Shown: in pieces, positions 1 to 7,624 of the stretch
Layout of the letters: each line of letters opens with the position of its first letter
Position numbering within the stretch: position 1 is the first letter of the stretch
Source of the DNA: CAZUHK01 sp964620345
Lineage (GTDB): Bacteria > Planctomycetota > Phycisphaerae > Phycisphaerales > Zrk34
DNA: 7,934 nt
Reading direction: 5' to 3'
Assembly (NCBI GenBank): GCA_964620345.1
Contig: CAZUHK010000150.1
Coordinates: 1-7,934 of the forward strand
The notes under the pieces: model-generated
The model's database searches: none
What the model saw: only the letters and a program-made list of their open reading frames with translations
What the model was told of the DNA's origin: nothing
Program-made: the position numbers and the translations under genes

Positions 1-2121
1 CTGGTCCTGCTGATCGCCCGCGGCGGCCAACTGCTTGATCTCGCCGTTGATCGCGGTGAGCACGGACAGCGCCAGCGGCCCGGCCTTGTCGGGTGCCTGC
101 TGCATGTACTGGGTGAGCAGGCGCTGGGCTTGGGCGTAGTCGCCCTGCTTCTGCCGCACGCGGATCGTCAGCCCGAGGATGCGCGGCTTGAGGGCATCGA
201 GGTCGGTGTAGTCTTCCTGTACCCGCTGGAGGATTTTCATCGCCTCGTCGGGCCGGCCCGCGGATTCGTTGAGCATCTGCGCCCGGATCAGCAGCGCCGC
301 GGCCGTGTGCTCCCGCAGCGTGCGCCGCGCGTCGCCCTGGACGCGGGGCATGTGCTGCTCGGCCAGATCGACGAAGTTTCGCACCGCGATGTTCAGCCGC
401 GTCGCCAGCGTGCCGCGCTGCCCGCCGGGCGCCTCCGACCACTGCGCCGCGAGGCAGGCCAGTTGCTCGTACCGCGCGTTGAGGTAAGCGGGGTGATTCT
501 CCGGCACGTTGTCGTAGGCCTTGACGGCTTCGGGGTAGCGGCCCTGCTCGCGGAGGAACGCGGCGTAGTCGTACGTGCCCAGCTTCGCCAGGTCGGTCGT
601 GGGGTATTTCTCCAGCAGCACCTTCAGCGACCGCTCGTACAGCTCGGCCACGCCCGCGTCATCGGACAACTTCTGGTAGGCCGGCTTGGCCAGCGTGACG
701 AACGCCACGCTCGCCGCCTGCTCGCCGCGCTGGGTCGCGGGGAAGTTTTCGGCCAGCGACAGGAACGTCGTCAGCGACGCGCGGATGTCCTGCATCCGCA
801 GCTCGCTCACGCCCTTGTAGAACAGGACCTCCGCGTGCAGTGAATCGGTGAGGTTTTCTTGGGCGTCGTCGATCAGCTTGGCCGCGGCCGCGGCGCATTG
901 GCCGTACTTCTGCTTCGCCGCGTCGGTCTGGCCGGCGTTGTTCAGTTGCTCGGCCTGGTCGTAGAGCTGGCGCACCTTCGCGAACCGCACCGCCGGCGGC
1001 AGGGCCACCACCTCCACGCCTTCGGGGATCTGGTCTTTGTATCGGCCCTCGACGAAGTCGCGCACCGCGCCCTCGAACGGCTTGGGGATCGCCCCGGAGT
1101 TGAACAGGTTCACGTACACGTCGAACGCCTCGTTGAGCAACTGGCTCTTCTTGTAGGCGTCCTGCGACTCGACCGCGGCCTGGAACCGGGGCATGAAACG
1201 CCGGTCGGTGATGATCACACGGTGCAGCGGGCTTTGCTGGATGAACGGCGTCTTGGCCAGCTCGGTCAGCGTCGCGTCGGCCTGCTGGCTCTGGCCGGCC
1301 GCCTGCTGGGCCTTGGCGCGCGTCAGCGCGATCAGCGCCTTGGTGTAGTCCGTCGCCTCCTCGAAGCCGGCGCCCTTGTCCAGCCGGGTGATCGCCTCCC
1401 CGGCCGCGCCCTGGTACAGCGACAGATGCGCCCCGAGCAACTGAAGCTGCGCCAGCGTGTCATCGTTGAGCTGAAACTGCTCGGCCTGGTCCATCAGCGT
1501 CGTCACGTCGCCCGACGCGAGCTTCAGCAGCGATCGGCGGTGGCCCGCGGCGTCGCGCTGCTTGGAGAAATACGGTCCGTCGTCGGTCTGCGTCAGCAGA
1601 TACGCGATCGCCCACGCCCGGTAGTAGGGCACGTTGAGCTTCATGTACCGCTGCATCTGATCGAGGTAGCCGGTGTTCACGTACTTGAACACGAACTGCG
1701 GGTCGGCCCGGAGCGTGCGGATCAGACGGAAGTGCTCGTCCTCGGCGTCGCTGAGGATCTGGTAGCTGTGGGCCGCGACGGCGTCGACCACCCGCCGCTG
1801 GCCGACATCCGGGAAGCCCAGCAGCGCGAAGTCGCCGGCGTAAAGGTAGCTGGGCAGCCCGCTGAGCAGCAGCCGCTGGGCCACGTCGGCCGACCAGATC
1901 GCCCGGGCCCAGTGGTCGGCGTGCTCGGGGGCGTTGAGCATCTTCCGGTGGTAGCGCACGATCGCTTCGACGGCGTCGAGGAACGCCTCGGCCGCGCCGG
2001 TCTGTTGTGTCAGCCACGAATCGATCAGCGCGTTGCGGATACCCGCGGCTTCCGAGGCGTTGGACGAGGGGTTTTCCAGCATCGCCTTGACCGCCTCGTC
2101 CAGGCCCATGTCCAGCAGGCC
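1..2121 (-). CDS. Large TPR-type helical repeat protein (both ends missing)
   Basis: The minus-strand frame is open without any stop for all 707 codons from the gap edge to the left edge, beginning GLLDMGLDEAVKAM and ending KQLAAAGDQQDQ. The translation is almost wholly alpha-helical, with TPR-like helix pairs throughout, for example about 430-465 (VLFYKGVSELRMQDIRASL), 516-548 (YDYAAFLREQGRYPEAVKA), 607-640 and 646-679 (GLTIRVRQKQGDYAQAQRL). Residues 60-190 are richer in aromatics (HWARAIWS, YLYAGDF, VPYYRAWAIAYLL) and may be a distinct helical domain. No catalytic motif is visible. It follows the second exbD, an arrangement suggesting an envelope partner of the ExbBD system, but whether it is exported cannot be seen because the N-terminus lies in the gap. 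TPR arrays bind proteins; no specific function can be given. Real size is at least 707 residues. Confidence 0.88.
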
Positions 2122-2221
2122 NNNNNNNNNNNNNNNNNNNNNNNNNNNNNNNNNNNNNNNNNNNNNNNNNNNNNNNNNNNNNNNNNNNNNNNNNNNNNNN
2201 NNNNNNNNNNNNNNNNNNNNN
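2122..2221. other. Assembly gap (100 N)
   Basis: Exactly 100 undetermined bases. This round number is often used for scaffold joins of unknown length, so the true distance may differ. It hides the last base or bases of exbD-like 2 and the start codon, ribosome-binding site and any signal peptide of the downstream helical repeat protein, unless further genes lie inside it. Confidence 0.97.
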
Positions 2222-2781
2222 TACCCCGCCTGGGCAAAGCTCACGTTGGAGTAGCGGGCACGCACCACCGCGTTGAACGCCGAGACCACGTGGCCCCATT
2301 TCACCTTGGGCATGGGCTTGATGATGATGGGGTTGTCGGCCTCGAACGTGCCGTTGGGGTTTTCCTGCGGGTCGTAACGCCAGCCGTTGAGGATGCTGAA
2401 CAACTCGTCGAAATCCCCATCGGGGATGGATCGGCCTCGCTGGATCCAGATGCCCGCGTTGTCGCCCACGGCGCGCAGGACGATGACGATCGGCTCGTCG
2501 GGCGGGGGCTGGACGTCGACCGGCTCGGGCGGCACGCCCTGGGGCATGTCCGCGGCGAGCACGCCCTCGTCGATCGCGAAGTTCGCGGTGAGGATGAAGA
2601 AGATCAGCAGTTGGAAGGTCACGTCGAGCATCGACGTGAGGTTCAGTTCACGCACGCCGGACTTGCCGCGCCGCTTCTTCATCGAGCTTTCGTGATGGAC
2701 CGTGTCGGTCTGCTCGACCTTGCGCAGCGCATCGTGGTCCGAGTGCATCTTCGAGCGCGGGTCGCTGGGGCGGGGGGCCAT
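2222..2781 (-). CDS. ExbD/TolR-family protein 2 (3' end at assembly gap)
   Basis: I read this frame directly: ATG at 2781-2779, AGGAG at 2793-2789 with seven bases between, and 186 codons to the gap. The last codon is TA followed by N, so the gene either stops exactly there (TAA or TAG) or continues with Tyr into the gap. The N-terminus is longer than usual (about 52 residues, charged, two His in HHESSMKK), followed by the transmembrane helix about 52-70 (LDVTFQLLIFFILTANFAI). Asp53 is the conserved proton-binding Asp. A Pro-rich linker (79-97, GVPPEPVDVQPPPDEP) leads to the periplasmic ExbD fold: VIVLRAV, IWIQRGR, then PIIIKPMPKVKWGHVVSAFNA and VSFAQAG. That ending is where ExbD proteins normally finish, so a stop at 2223-2221 is likely. 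It would be the second ExbD of the motor. An internal Met34 start lacks a Shine-Dalgarno. Confidence 0.9.
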
Positions 2782-2796
2782 GCGGCGGCTCCTTTA

Positions 2797-3300
2797 TCAG
2801 TTCTGCTGCCTCACGTCGACCAGCGCCACGAGGTTGACCCGGGCGATGCCGGCGCCGGTGATGGCGATCATGACCGGCTGGACCTGATCGAACTGCAGTC
2901 GCTTGTCCACGCGCAGGTCGATTTCGAGTTTCTGGTCCGGCCGCATCGCCTGCACGTCCTTGAGTTCCTGGGTCAGGGCCTTCATGCTGGCCTGGTCGAC
3001 GGCGTAGTGCTTGTCGGCGAGCTGGACGCGCTGGGCCAGGCCGGTCGCTTCTTCGATGGATCGGCCGCGGTCGTTGGTGCCCACGACGCGCAGTTCGGGG
3101 ACGATGTTGATCGTGCGCTTGAAGGCGGTTTCCAGTTCCCGTGCCTTGGACTCCAGCGGGTCGGGCGGCTCGAGCGGCGGCAGGTCGGCCGCGGCGAAGT
3201 TGGTCACGAGGATGAAGAAGATGATCAACTGGAACACGATGTCGAGCATCGAGGTCATGTTCAGTTTGATCTCGGATTTTTCCGCTTTGCGGTGCTTCAT
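2797..3300 (-). CDS. ExbD/TolR-family protein 1
   Basis: A 167-residue protein with the ExbD/TolR plan: a short basic cytoplasmic N-terminus (MKHRKAEKSEIKLNMTSM), one transmembrane helix (about 18-37, DIVFQLIIFFILVTNF) and a periplasmic domain. Asp20 at the start of the helix matches the invariant proton-carrying Asp of ExbD (Asp25 in E. coli). The C-terminal domain shows the usual pattern of a strand (KLEIDLRVDK), a helix (FDQVQPVMIAITGAG) and a strand (RVNLVALVD). Residues 50-115 form a longer insert between helix and terminal fold. It has a clear Shine-Dalgarno, lies 25 nt after exbB, and ends in tandem stops TGATAA whose second stop abuts the next gene's ribosome-binding site. Together with ExbB it would form the proton-driven motor. 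It is clearly different in sequence from the second ExbD downstream, so the two are not a recent duplication. Confidence 0.9.
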   Translation of the reverse strand: MKHRKAEKSEIKLNMTSMLDIVFQLIIFFILVTNFAAADLPPLEPPDPLESKARELETAFKRTINIVPELRVVGTNDRGRSIEEATGLAQRVQLADKHYAVDQASMKALTQELKDVQAMRPDQKLEIDLRVDKRLQFDQVQPVMIAITGAGIARVNLVALVDVRQQN

Positions 3301-3307
3301 CGCGGCA

Positions 3308-3311
3308 CTCC
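3308..3311 (-). promoter_or_regulatory. Shine-Dalgarno sequence deciding the exbD-like 1 start
   Basis: GGAG lies seven bases before the ATG at 3300-3298. The longer in-frame start at 3381 would overlap the exbB-like gene by 56 bases and add an Arg/Pro-rich leader that ExbD proteins lack, so 3300 is preferred. Confidence 0.7.
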
Positions 3312-3325
3312 GTGCGTCGGCCGGC

Positions 3326-4147
<822 letters not shown>

Positions 4148-4204
4148 GCGTTCTCCTTGTGATCGATCGGTGTCAATGGCTTCGGGGGCGTTCGCGTTGC
4201 CCGT

Positions 4205-5266
4205 TTACGGCTGGGGCAGGCGGTCGAGCGCTTGTTGAATGCGCTGGCGGGCGGTGCGGTCGGTGGTTCGTTGGATCGCCGCTTTGTAGGTCTGCCCGGC
4301 CGCGGCGTGCCGGTCGGCCGCGGCGAACATGGCCCCGGCCGATTCCAATGCCGGTATGGCCAGGTCGTGGTCGGGAAAGTGTACCGCGACGCGGAGGAAC
4401 GAGCCGGCGGCCTGCAGCGGCCGATTCAGCTTCGCCTCGACCTGACCGCGCTGGAAGTACAGGTCGGGCAGCACCTTTTCGCGGCCGGGCAGGTCGGGGT
4501 TGTCGATCGCCTGGTTGACCATTTCGAGCGCCTGGTCGAAGCGCTCGACGCGCATCAGCGCGCCGATGTTGGCCGCCTGGCGCACCTCGACGTCGGCCGG
4601 CGCCGGGGTCGGCGCGGCCGCTTCGGGCTGATCGTCGGCGGCGACCGGCGGATCGGCCGCGGCCCGCCGCGGATCGTCGCCACCGGCGGCGCCGCCTTCC
4701 AGGTCGGCCAGCAGATCGTTCAGCACCGCGCGCGCGCCGCGGTCGCGCGTGTCGGCCGACGCCTGCCGCACGAGCTTCGCCGCCGCGGCGCGGGCTTGGT
4801 CATCCTTCGGATAGTTCGTCGGCGCCTGGCCCAGGTACCACGAGCTGGCGTCGGCCTGGATCACCTGGAAGTATTGCTCGAACGCATCGGCGTACTTGCC
4901 GGCCTTGTCCAGGGCCCGGCTGAGCTGGATGCGGACCAGCGGCTTGAGGAACTTCTGATCGACTTCGTCCAGCACGTCGCGGAGCTGATCGGCCGCGGCC
5001 CGCGGTTCGCTGTCGATCTTCGCGACCGCCGCGGCGTAGTCCGGGTGGGCCGACAACTCGATCGCGGTCACCCGGTCCAGCTCGACCGACCGCCGCGCCC
5101 CGCCGGCGAAGTATTCGATCTTCCCGTCGGCGATGTTCGTGATCCGCACGTCCGACATCGGCAGGCCGCCGAGCTGGATCGTGTCCGCCTGCGCCGCCAC
5201 GGCCAGGCACGCGGCCAGGGTCGCCACCATTCGCATCCGTGTCACGGTCATGTCACTGCATTTCAT
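4205..5266 (-). CDS. Secreted TPR-type helical repeat protein
   Basis: A 353-residue protein. The ATG at 5266 overlaps the vWA2 TGA (ATGA), which supports this start by coupling; a second in-frame Met six codons on (5251) is also possible, and neither has a strong Shine-Dalgarno. Residues 11-27 look like a signal peptide with cleavage after AQA27, before DTIQLGG. The LAAC at 17-20 also fits a lipobox, but the hydrophobic stretch continues past the Cys, so ordinary Sec export is more likely. Residues 28-72 form a small probably beta-rich module (VRITNIADGKIEYFAGG, then VELDRVTAIEL). Helical repeats follow at about 75-190, then a disordered Ala/Pro/Asp-rich spacer (about 191-228). A second helical block (about 229-350) has TPR-like units such as MRVERFDQALEMVNQAI and LKNxPLQAAGSF-type packing. 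TPR arrays bind proteins; a periplasmic partner of the vWA/ExbBD system is inferred from the gene order only. Confidence 0.85.
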   Translation of the reverse strand: MKCSDMTVTRMRMVATLAACLAVAAQADTIQLGGLPMSDVRITNIADGKIEYFAGGARRSVELDRVTAIELSAHPDYAAAVAKIDSEPRAAADQLRDVLDEVDQKFLKPLVRIQLSRALDKAGKYADAFEQYFQVIQADASSWYLGQAPTNYPKDDQARAAAAKLVRQASADTRDRGARAVLNDLLADLEGGAAGGDDPRRAAADPPVAADDQPEAAAPTPAPADVEVRQAANIGALMRVERFDQALEMVNQAIDNPDLPGREKVLPDLYFQRGQVEAKLNRPLQAAGSFLRVAVHFPDHDLAIPALESAGAMFAAADRHAAAGQTYKAAIQRTTDRTARQRIQQALDRLPQP

Positions 5267-6330
5267 CGCGTGCCCACCACTGATTCGTCGACAAAGCGGT
5301 ACCGGCCCTCGTGCTGCGCGGCGATGGTCTTGAGCGTGCCCAGCGGGTCGGGGTAGAGAAACTGGATCGTGTTGATCCGCGTCTTGTTCGCGCCCCGCCG
5401 GCGCTTGGCGTCGTTGATGCGTTCGAGTAGTTCGGCCTGGTCGATCGAGAAGCGACCCTTGCCGGTGATGTTGTCCGACAGCACGTAGATCAGGTCCGGC
5501 CGATAGCTGATCGCCCGGGAGACCGCATCGACCGGGGTGGTCGAGCCGCGGGGGACGATGTTGCCCGACTCCAGGGAGATCCAGTCGGCGACTTTCTGGA
5601 TGGTCTCGGGCGTGGCGCGCTTCAGGCCGCGGTGGGGCACGGGCACCTCGATCGCGGCGCCGGCCTGGAAGAAGATCACGGTGAACCGTTGCTCGGGGCT
5701 GAGCTTGCGGAACGAGTCTTTGAGCTCTTCGATGACGAACGGCAGGGTATCGATGAGCGATCCGGAGGCGTCGACGACGTAGGCGATGGTGCGCGCGTTG
5801 CCGCCCACGCCGTACATGCCCACGCCGAACGGGTCTTTGCCGATGCGTGAGCCGGCCGGCAGCGCCTTGGAGCCGGTCACCCCGATCAGCGCCATGTCGG
5901 TCGCCGCGTCGGTGGTCAGCGCGCTCAGCGGATCGCCCTGGGCGACTTCCTGGGTCTGGATATCGCGGGGGATTTCGGTGGTCGCGGTGACTTCGAGGTC
6001 TTCGGAGTGGGTCAGCAGTTCGCTGGGCGCATCGTTGAGCATGCGGGCTTCGGGGATGATCGGCGGCTCTTCCTCTTCCTCGACGCCGAGCGTGAACGCC
6101 ACGAACACCGCCAGCAAGCCGATGCCCAGGTGCAGCAGCAGCGAGATCGCCCACGGCAGGAGCATCGTGAGCATGGTGTTGACCTCTTCCCCGACGCTGG
6201 CCTGCTCGTCGTCCTGGGCCTCGGGGTCGACGGCCGCGGCGGCGGCGGGCGCAGCCTGCCGGGGCTTGGGGCTGGGGCGGTCCGGCTTGGCCGGGCCTTT
6301 GTCTTCATCGGCGAATGTCAACCACCACAT
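5263..6330 (-). CDS. Membrane-anchored vWA-domain protein 2 with TonB-like transmembrane helix
   Basis: A 355-residue protein starting MWWLTFADED; upstream in-frame ATGs are rejected because GGAGG is correctly spaced only for this one. The layout is a Pro/Ala-rich probable cytoplasmic part (1-55), one transmembrane helix (about 57-80), an acidic linker beginning EEEEEPPIIP (84-93), a longer low-complexity spacer, and a vWA domain (about 179-348). The MIDAS motif DASGS is at 187-191, Thr264 or Thr265 (RGSTTP) is the likely second ligand, and Asp286 in LSDNITG the third. Ser63 and His67 in AISLLLHLGIG give the Ser-x3-His pattern of TonB/TolA helices. It matches vWA1 across the helix, the MIDAS and a C-terminal block (TRIxTxQFLxPDP, then HxGRYRFVxE), so the two are paralogues. 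The TGA overlaps the next ATG as ATGA, implying translational coupling with the secreted TPR protein. Likely role: energised or structural envelope protein working with the ExbB/ExbD proteins downstream; this is inferred. Confidence 0.9.
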   Translation of the reverse strand: MWWLTFADEDKGPAKPDRPSPKPRQAAPAAAAAVDPEAQDDEQASVGEEVNTMLTMLLPWAISLLLHLGIGLLAVFVAFTLGVEEEEEPPIIPEARMLNDAPSELLTHSEDLEVTATTEIPRDIQTQEVAQGDPLSALTTDAATDMALIGVTGSKALPAGSRIGKDPFGVGMYGVGGNARTIAYVVDASGSLIDTLPFVIEELKDSFRKLSPEQRFTVIFFQAGAAIEVPVPHRGLKRATPETIQKVADWISLESGNIVPRGSTTPVDAVSRAISYRPDLIYVLSDNITGKGRFSIDQAELLERINDAKRRRGANKTRINTIQFLYPDPLGTLKTIAAQHEGRYRFVDESVVGTR

Positions 6331-6337
6331 GCGCATG

Positions 6338-6342
6338 CCTCC
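6338..6342 (-). promoter_or_regulatory. Shine-Dalgarno sequence deciding the vWA2 start
   Basis: GGAGG lies seven bases before the ATG at 6330-6328 and only one base before the ATG at 6336-6334. The normal spacing picks the 6330 start. The longer alternatives at 6429 and 6366 have no Shine-Dalgarno sequence, and the 6429 ATG overlaps the candidate -10 element. Confidence 0.7.
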
Positions 6343-6427
6343 ACAGACGAAGGTCGGGGTATCCATGGGTTTGGACGCCCGACCCGCCGTTTCGGTTCGC
6401 CACCGCGGACCGGCGGCAAGAGATACC

Positions 6428-6456
6428 ATTGAAATGGGTTACAGCCGTTTTGTCCA
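6428..6456 (-). promoter_or_regulatory. Candidate sigma70-type promoter for the vWA2-TPR-exbB-exbD operon
   Basis: On the minus strand TGGACA (6456-6451, five of six matches to TTGACA) and TTCAAT (6433-6428, four of six matches to TATAAT) are separated by exactly 17 bases. The element lies in a locally AT-richer patch of a very GC-rich region, just after the vWA1 stop hairpin and about 100 bases before the chosen vWA2 start. The match is by eye and the organism's promoter consensus is unknown, so it is only a candidate. Confidence 0.35.
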
Positions 6457-6460
6457 GTCG

Positions 6461-6493
6461 GCCGCGCCGGGCCGACCGGCCGACCGGCGCGGC
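6461..6493 (-). other. Perfect 10-bp GC hairpin at the vWA1 stop codon
   Basis: Positions 6461-6470 and 6484-6493 are perfect inverted complements enclosing a 13-nt loop. The stem starts on the last base of the vWA1 TAG. The loop and one arm contain a direct tandem copy of an 8-mer (CCGACCGG on the plus strand, 6472-6479 and 6480-6487). On the minus strand the stem is followed by CGACTGGACAAAACGG rather than a T-run, so it is not a standard intrinsic terminator. It could protect the 3' end of the vWA1 message, attenuate read-through, or separate vWA1 from the downstream operon. Confidence 0.55.
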
Positions 6494-7449
6494 TACTGCA
6501 GATCGCGCTCGGCGACGAAGCGGTACCGCCCGTGGTGTTGCTCGGCCAGGCGGCGCAGGGCGTGGTTCGGGTCGGGCCGGAGAAACTGCACCGTGTCGAT
6601 CCGCGTGTGCGGCGTGGCGAAGCGCTGCTTCATCCGCTGGACCTCGGCCAGCAGCGCGGCCAGCTCGATCTGGTAGCGCCCCGAGCCGGTGATGTTGTCC
6701 GACAGCAGCACGATCCGCGCCGGCCGCAGCCGCAGCGCCGCGGCCAGGGCCGGCAGCGGGTTGGAACCGCCGCGCGGGCGGACGAACGCCGTGCCCTCGC
6801 CGGCCCGCTCGATCGCCAGGCGCCTGGCCTTGGCCGTGCCGCGCGACAGGCCGGTCGGCAGCACCGTGATCGCCGTGTCCTGCTGGAAGAAGATCACGTT
6901 GAACCGGTCGGCCTCGCCCAGCCGATGGATCGCGCTCACCAGGTCGCGCTGGACCAGCGCGAACTTCTCGACCATCGAACCCGAGGCGTCGATCACGTAC
7001 ACCACGCGCCGCGGCCCGCCACCTTCGGGGTCGGGGCCGATGATCTTGCCTTTCCTGCGGTTCTTCCATCCCTCGGGCTTGACCTTCGGGCCCCGGGGCA
7101 GATCGACCGCGCCGTCCACGCCGAGGGCGTTCCACGGGTCGGGCGTGGTCTGCTGAACGTCGGTCTTCTCGATATTCACCGCCAGTTCGCTGGTTTCTTC
7201 GCCCAGCGGTTCGGTGGGCGTCAGCCGCGGCGCGGGCGCATCGACCGGGGCCATCGTGGGCACGATCGGCGGCGGTTCGTCTTCGCTCATCGGGGCGATC
7301 CAGATCGCGAACACCGCCAGCAGCCCGACCGCCAAATGCATCAGAAACGAAATGCCCCACGGCAGCAGCGTGTCGAGCGTCTGTCGGACTTCTTCACTGA
7401 CGGTGGGTTGCTCGCTGCTCCCGTTCACGTTCGATTCGGTCGTGTTCAT
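6493..7449 (-). CDS. Membrane-anchored vWA-domain protein 1 with TonB-like transmembrane helix
   Basis: A 318-residue protein. The start is fixed by AGGAG at 7461-7457, seven bases before the ATG. In order it has a short acidic N-terminus (1-29), one transmembrane helix (about 30-50), a Pro/Glu-rich linker (SEDEPPPIVP, 55-64, and on to about 140), and a vWA domain (about 147-315). The vWA metal-binding (MIDAS) motif DASGS is at 154-158. Candidate further ligands are Ser229 in RGGSNP and Asp251 in LLSDNITG, where the family more often has Thr and a TDG-type motif. The linker and vWA domain are predicted to lie outside the cytoplasmic membrane. Within the helix, Ser34 and His38 have the Ser-x3-His spacing of the TonB transmembrane segment. 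vWA domains typically bind protein ligands through the metal; the ligand here is unknown. It is a paralogue of the next gene and probably part of the same ExbB/ExbD-linked system. No enzymatic activity is suggested. Confidence 0.9.
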   Translation of the reverse strand: MNTTESNVNGSSEQPTVSEEVRQTLDTLLPWGISFLMHLAVGLLAVFAIWIAPMSEDEPPPIVPTMAPVDAPAPRLTPTEPLGEETSELAVNIEKTDVQQTTPDPWNALGVDGAVDLPRGPKVKPEGWKNRRKGKIIGPDPEGGGPRRVVYVIDASGSMVEKFALVQRDLVSAIHRLGEADRFNVIFFQQDTAITVLPTGLSRGTAKARRLAIERAGEGTAFVRPRGGSNPLPALAAALRLRPARIVLLSDNITGSGRYQIELAALLAEVQRMKQRFATPHTRIDTVQFLRPDPNHALRRLAEQHHGRYRFVAERDLQ

Positions 7450-7532
7450 CGCGGATCTCCTGGTGTTCGTAGCGCGGCGACAGCGCGGCGCGGTCGATGC
7501 GCGGTGTTCCCGGTGGGTGGCTCATCAAGTTG

Positions 7533-7568
7533 CCGGCCAAGCAGCCGGTCGGGCGCGCCATCGCGCCC
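7533..7568 (-). terminator. Tandem GC-rich hairpins downstream of the fragment gene
   Basis: Two adjacent inverted repeats lie in the 175-nt spacer between the fragment gene and vWA1. The first has a perfect 7-bp stem (7551-7557 with 7562-7568) and a 4-nt loop. The second has a 5-bp stem (7533-7537 with 7544-7548) and a 6-nt loop. They begin about 57 nt after the TGA. Neither is followed by a T-run on the minus strand, so this is not a classical intrinsic terminator. It could be a weak or factor-dependent terminator or simply GC-rich sequence. I saw no convincing promoter in the rest of this spacer. Confidence 0.25.
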
Positions 7569-7624
7569 CTCGCCCCGTTGGACGCGGCAGACGGTGCGCG
7601 GTTCACGAGCGCCGGGCGCGGGGA

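Noticed and set aside
130..843. 237-codon plus-strand open frame
   Set aside because: Opposite the coherent TPR-like minus frame, with shadow-like composition (Arg, Val, Leu, Gln, Gly) and no domain.
1460..2299. 279-codon minus-strand open frame spanning the gap
   Set aside because: It is out of frame with both exbD2 and the helical repeat protein, and its Arg/Pro/Gly-rich translation is typical of a frame-shifted shadow.
4171..4176. Perfect TTGACA on the minus strand before exbB
   Set aside because: A -10 at normal spacing would fall on the exbB Shine-Dalgarno and start region and no TATAAT-like sequence is there, so I do not call a promoter.
5267..6154. N-terminal extension of the secreted TPR protein to 6154
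   Set aside because: The upstream part lies out of frame inside vWA2 and reads as Arg-rich shadow. The ATGA overlap at 5266 and the signal peptide directly after it mark the true start.
6305..7360. 351-codon minus-strand open frame inside and after vWA1
   Set aside because: A frame-shifted shadow of the vWA1 gene; it is Arg/Ala/Gly-rich and lacks the vWA motifs.
7394..7606. 70-codon open frame over the spacer before vWA1
   Set aside because: No Shine-Dalgarno at its starts, it overlaps the vWA1 start region in another frame, and its composition is low-complexity and charged without a recognisable fold.
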